Origin: Xanthobacteraceae bacterium
GTDB taxonomy: Bacteria; Pseudomonadota; Alphaproteobacteria; Rhizobiales; Xanthobacteraceae
DNA length: 41,735 nt
NCBI GenBank assembly: GCA_019746135.1
Contig: JAIESI010000026.1
Span: 1-41,735 of the forward strand
Direction: 5' to 3'
The notes under the pieces were generated by a model. The model did not search any database, was not told the origin of the DNA, and saw only the letters and a list, made by a program, of their open reading frames with translations. Shown piece by piece: positions 41,373 to 41,735 of this stretch. The translations under genes and the position numbers were made by a program. Within the stretch, counting starts at the first letter, position 1, and each line of letters begins with the position of its first letter.

Positions 41373-41735
41373 ATGACCATCGTGATGACTCGCGGCCTCT
41401 CCGCAGCGGCGCTCGCCGCCGCCCTCTGCCTTTCGACCGCCGCTTACGCGCAGGACGGCGGCGGTTCGCCGCTGTCCGTGCTGGATCGCATGTTCGGCGG
41501 CAATCGGCAGCAGGCCCCGGCGCAACCGCAGACCACCGGGCAGGAGCCGTCGCCCGATCAGGTGGTGCGGATCGAGCGGCTGGAAAACCTGCTTCGGCAG
41601 GCAACCGGCCAGATCGAGCAGCTCCAGTTCCGCAACCAGCAGCTCGAATCGCAGATCCGCGCCATGGGCGGCACGCCGGGCGGCGCGCAGACGATGCAGG
41701 GCGCCGCGGCGCAGCCGTCCGCGCCCGTCTCGCAG
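41373..41735 (+). CDS. cpoB: Tol-Pal system protein CpoB/YbgF, 5' part
   Basis: The first 121 codons of cpoB (ybgF), cut by the window end. From ATG 41373 (or ATG 41385) comes a signal peptide (LSAAALAAALCLSTAAYAQ), a Gly/Gln/Pro-rich linker and a coiled coil (VVRIERLENLLRQATGQIEQ, LQFRNQQLESQIRAMG) typical of the CpoB trimerisation helix; the TPR domain lies beyond the window. CpoB coordinates outer-membrane constriction with peptidoglycan synthesis. The position after pal confirms it. Confidence 0.9.
   Translation, partial: MTIVMTRGLSAAALAAALCLSTAAYAQDGGGSPLSVLDRMFGGNRQQAPAQPQTTGQEPSPDQVVRIERLENLLRQATGQIEQLQFRNQQLESQIRAMGGTPGGAQTMQGAAAQPSAPVSQ

Overview
The window is a GC-rich chromosomal segment of an alphaproteobacterium, most likely of the order Hyphomicrobiales (Bradyrhizobium/Rhodopseudomonas/Xanthobacteraceae-like). 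This rests on recognised protein families (TrcR/DUF1013, DUF4164, DUF2336, DUF2852, 1-Cys Prx5), on the gene order yebC-ruvC-ruvA-ruvB-ybgC-tolQRAB-pal-cpoB, on the order tkt-gap-pgk-fba divergent from zapA, and on REP-like palindromic repeats starting with TCATTCCGGG. The taxonomic call is an inference from families and gene order; no database search was made.

Layout. 1-6.5 kb: an orphan ModA-like binding protein and YqgE (minus), a soluble DsbD N-domain protein and a 1-Cys peroxiredoxin (plus), then ispH-thrB-rnhA (minus) and the cell-cycle regulator trcR (plus). 6.5-7.9 kb: a more AT-rich Xre/RES toxin-antitoxin operon whose toxin has an apparent C-terminal frameshift. 7.8-10.3 kb: a minus-strand set with a GNAT acetyltransferase and a MotA/TolQ-like plus OmpA/MotB-like membrane pair. 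10.4-20.2 kb: a long minus-strand run with transketolase, GAPDH, PGK and class I aldolase, then a Bug-type binding protein, a ThiE-like protein, a Sel1-repeat protein, EF-P and an inositol-monophosphatase-family enzyme. 20.4-25.0 kb (plus): DUF4164, zapA, a probable 6S RNA, 5-formyl-THF cyclo-ligase, a YmdB-type phosphoesterase, DUF2336 and yebC.

25-41.7 kb: the conserved yebC-ruvCAB-ybgC-tol-pal backbone, broken up at nearly every junction. Between yebC and ruvC lie an EamA-transporter remnant, a palindromic element and a four-gene minus-strand operon (TSUP permease, FAD monooxygenase, LVIVD-repeat protein, EamA transporter). Between ruvC and ruvA lies a small palindromic element flanked by a 17-bp direct repeat that duplicates the ruvA start. 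Between ruvA and ruvB lie a cytidine-deaminase-like gene and a BrnT/BrnA toxin-antitoxin pair whose antitoxin lacks the usual DNA-binding C-terminus. Between ruvB and ybgC lie a phosphoesterase, a DUF2199 gene, a repeat element and a GFA-family gene. Between ybgC and tolQ lie a TetR regulator and a DUF2852 gene that share a near-identical 19-bp operator-like motif.

The genes are mainly housekeeping: glycolysis/gluconeogenesis, isoprenoid and threonine synthesis, recombination (RuvABC), and the envelope-spanning Tol-Pal machine used at division. I found no tRNA, rRNA, CRISPR array, prophage or complete insertion sequence. No complete unknown defence system is visible. The most unusual signals are the repeat insertion at ruvC/ruvA, the decayed EamA copy beside yebC, the two atypical toxin-antitoxin modules and the shared TetR-operator pair.
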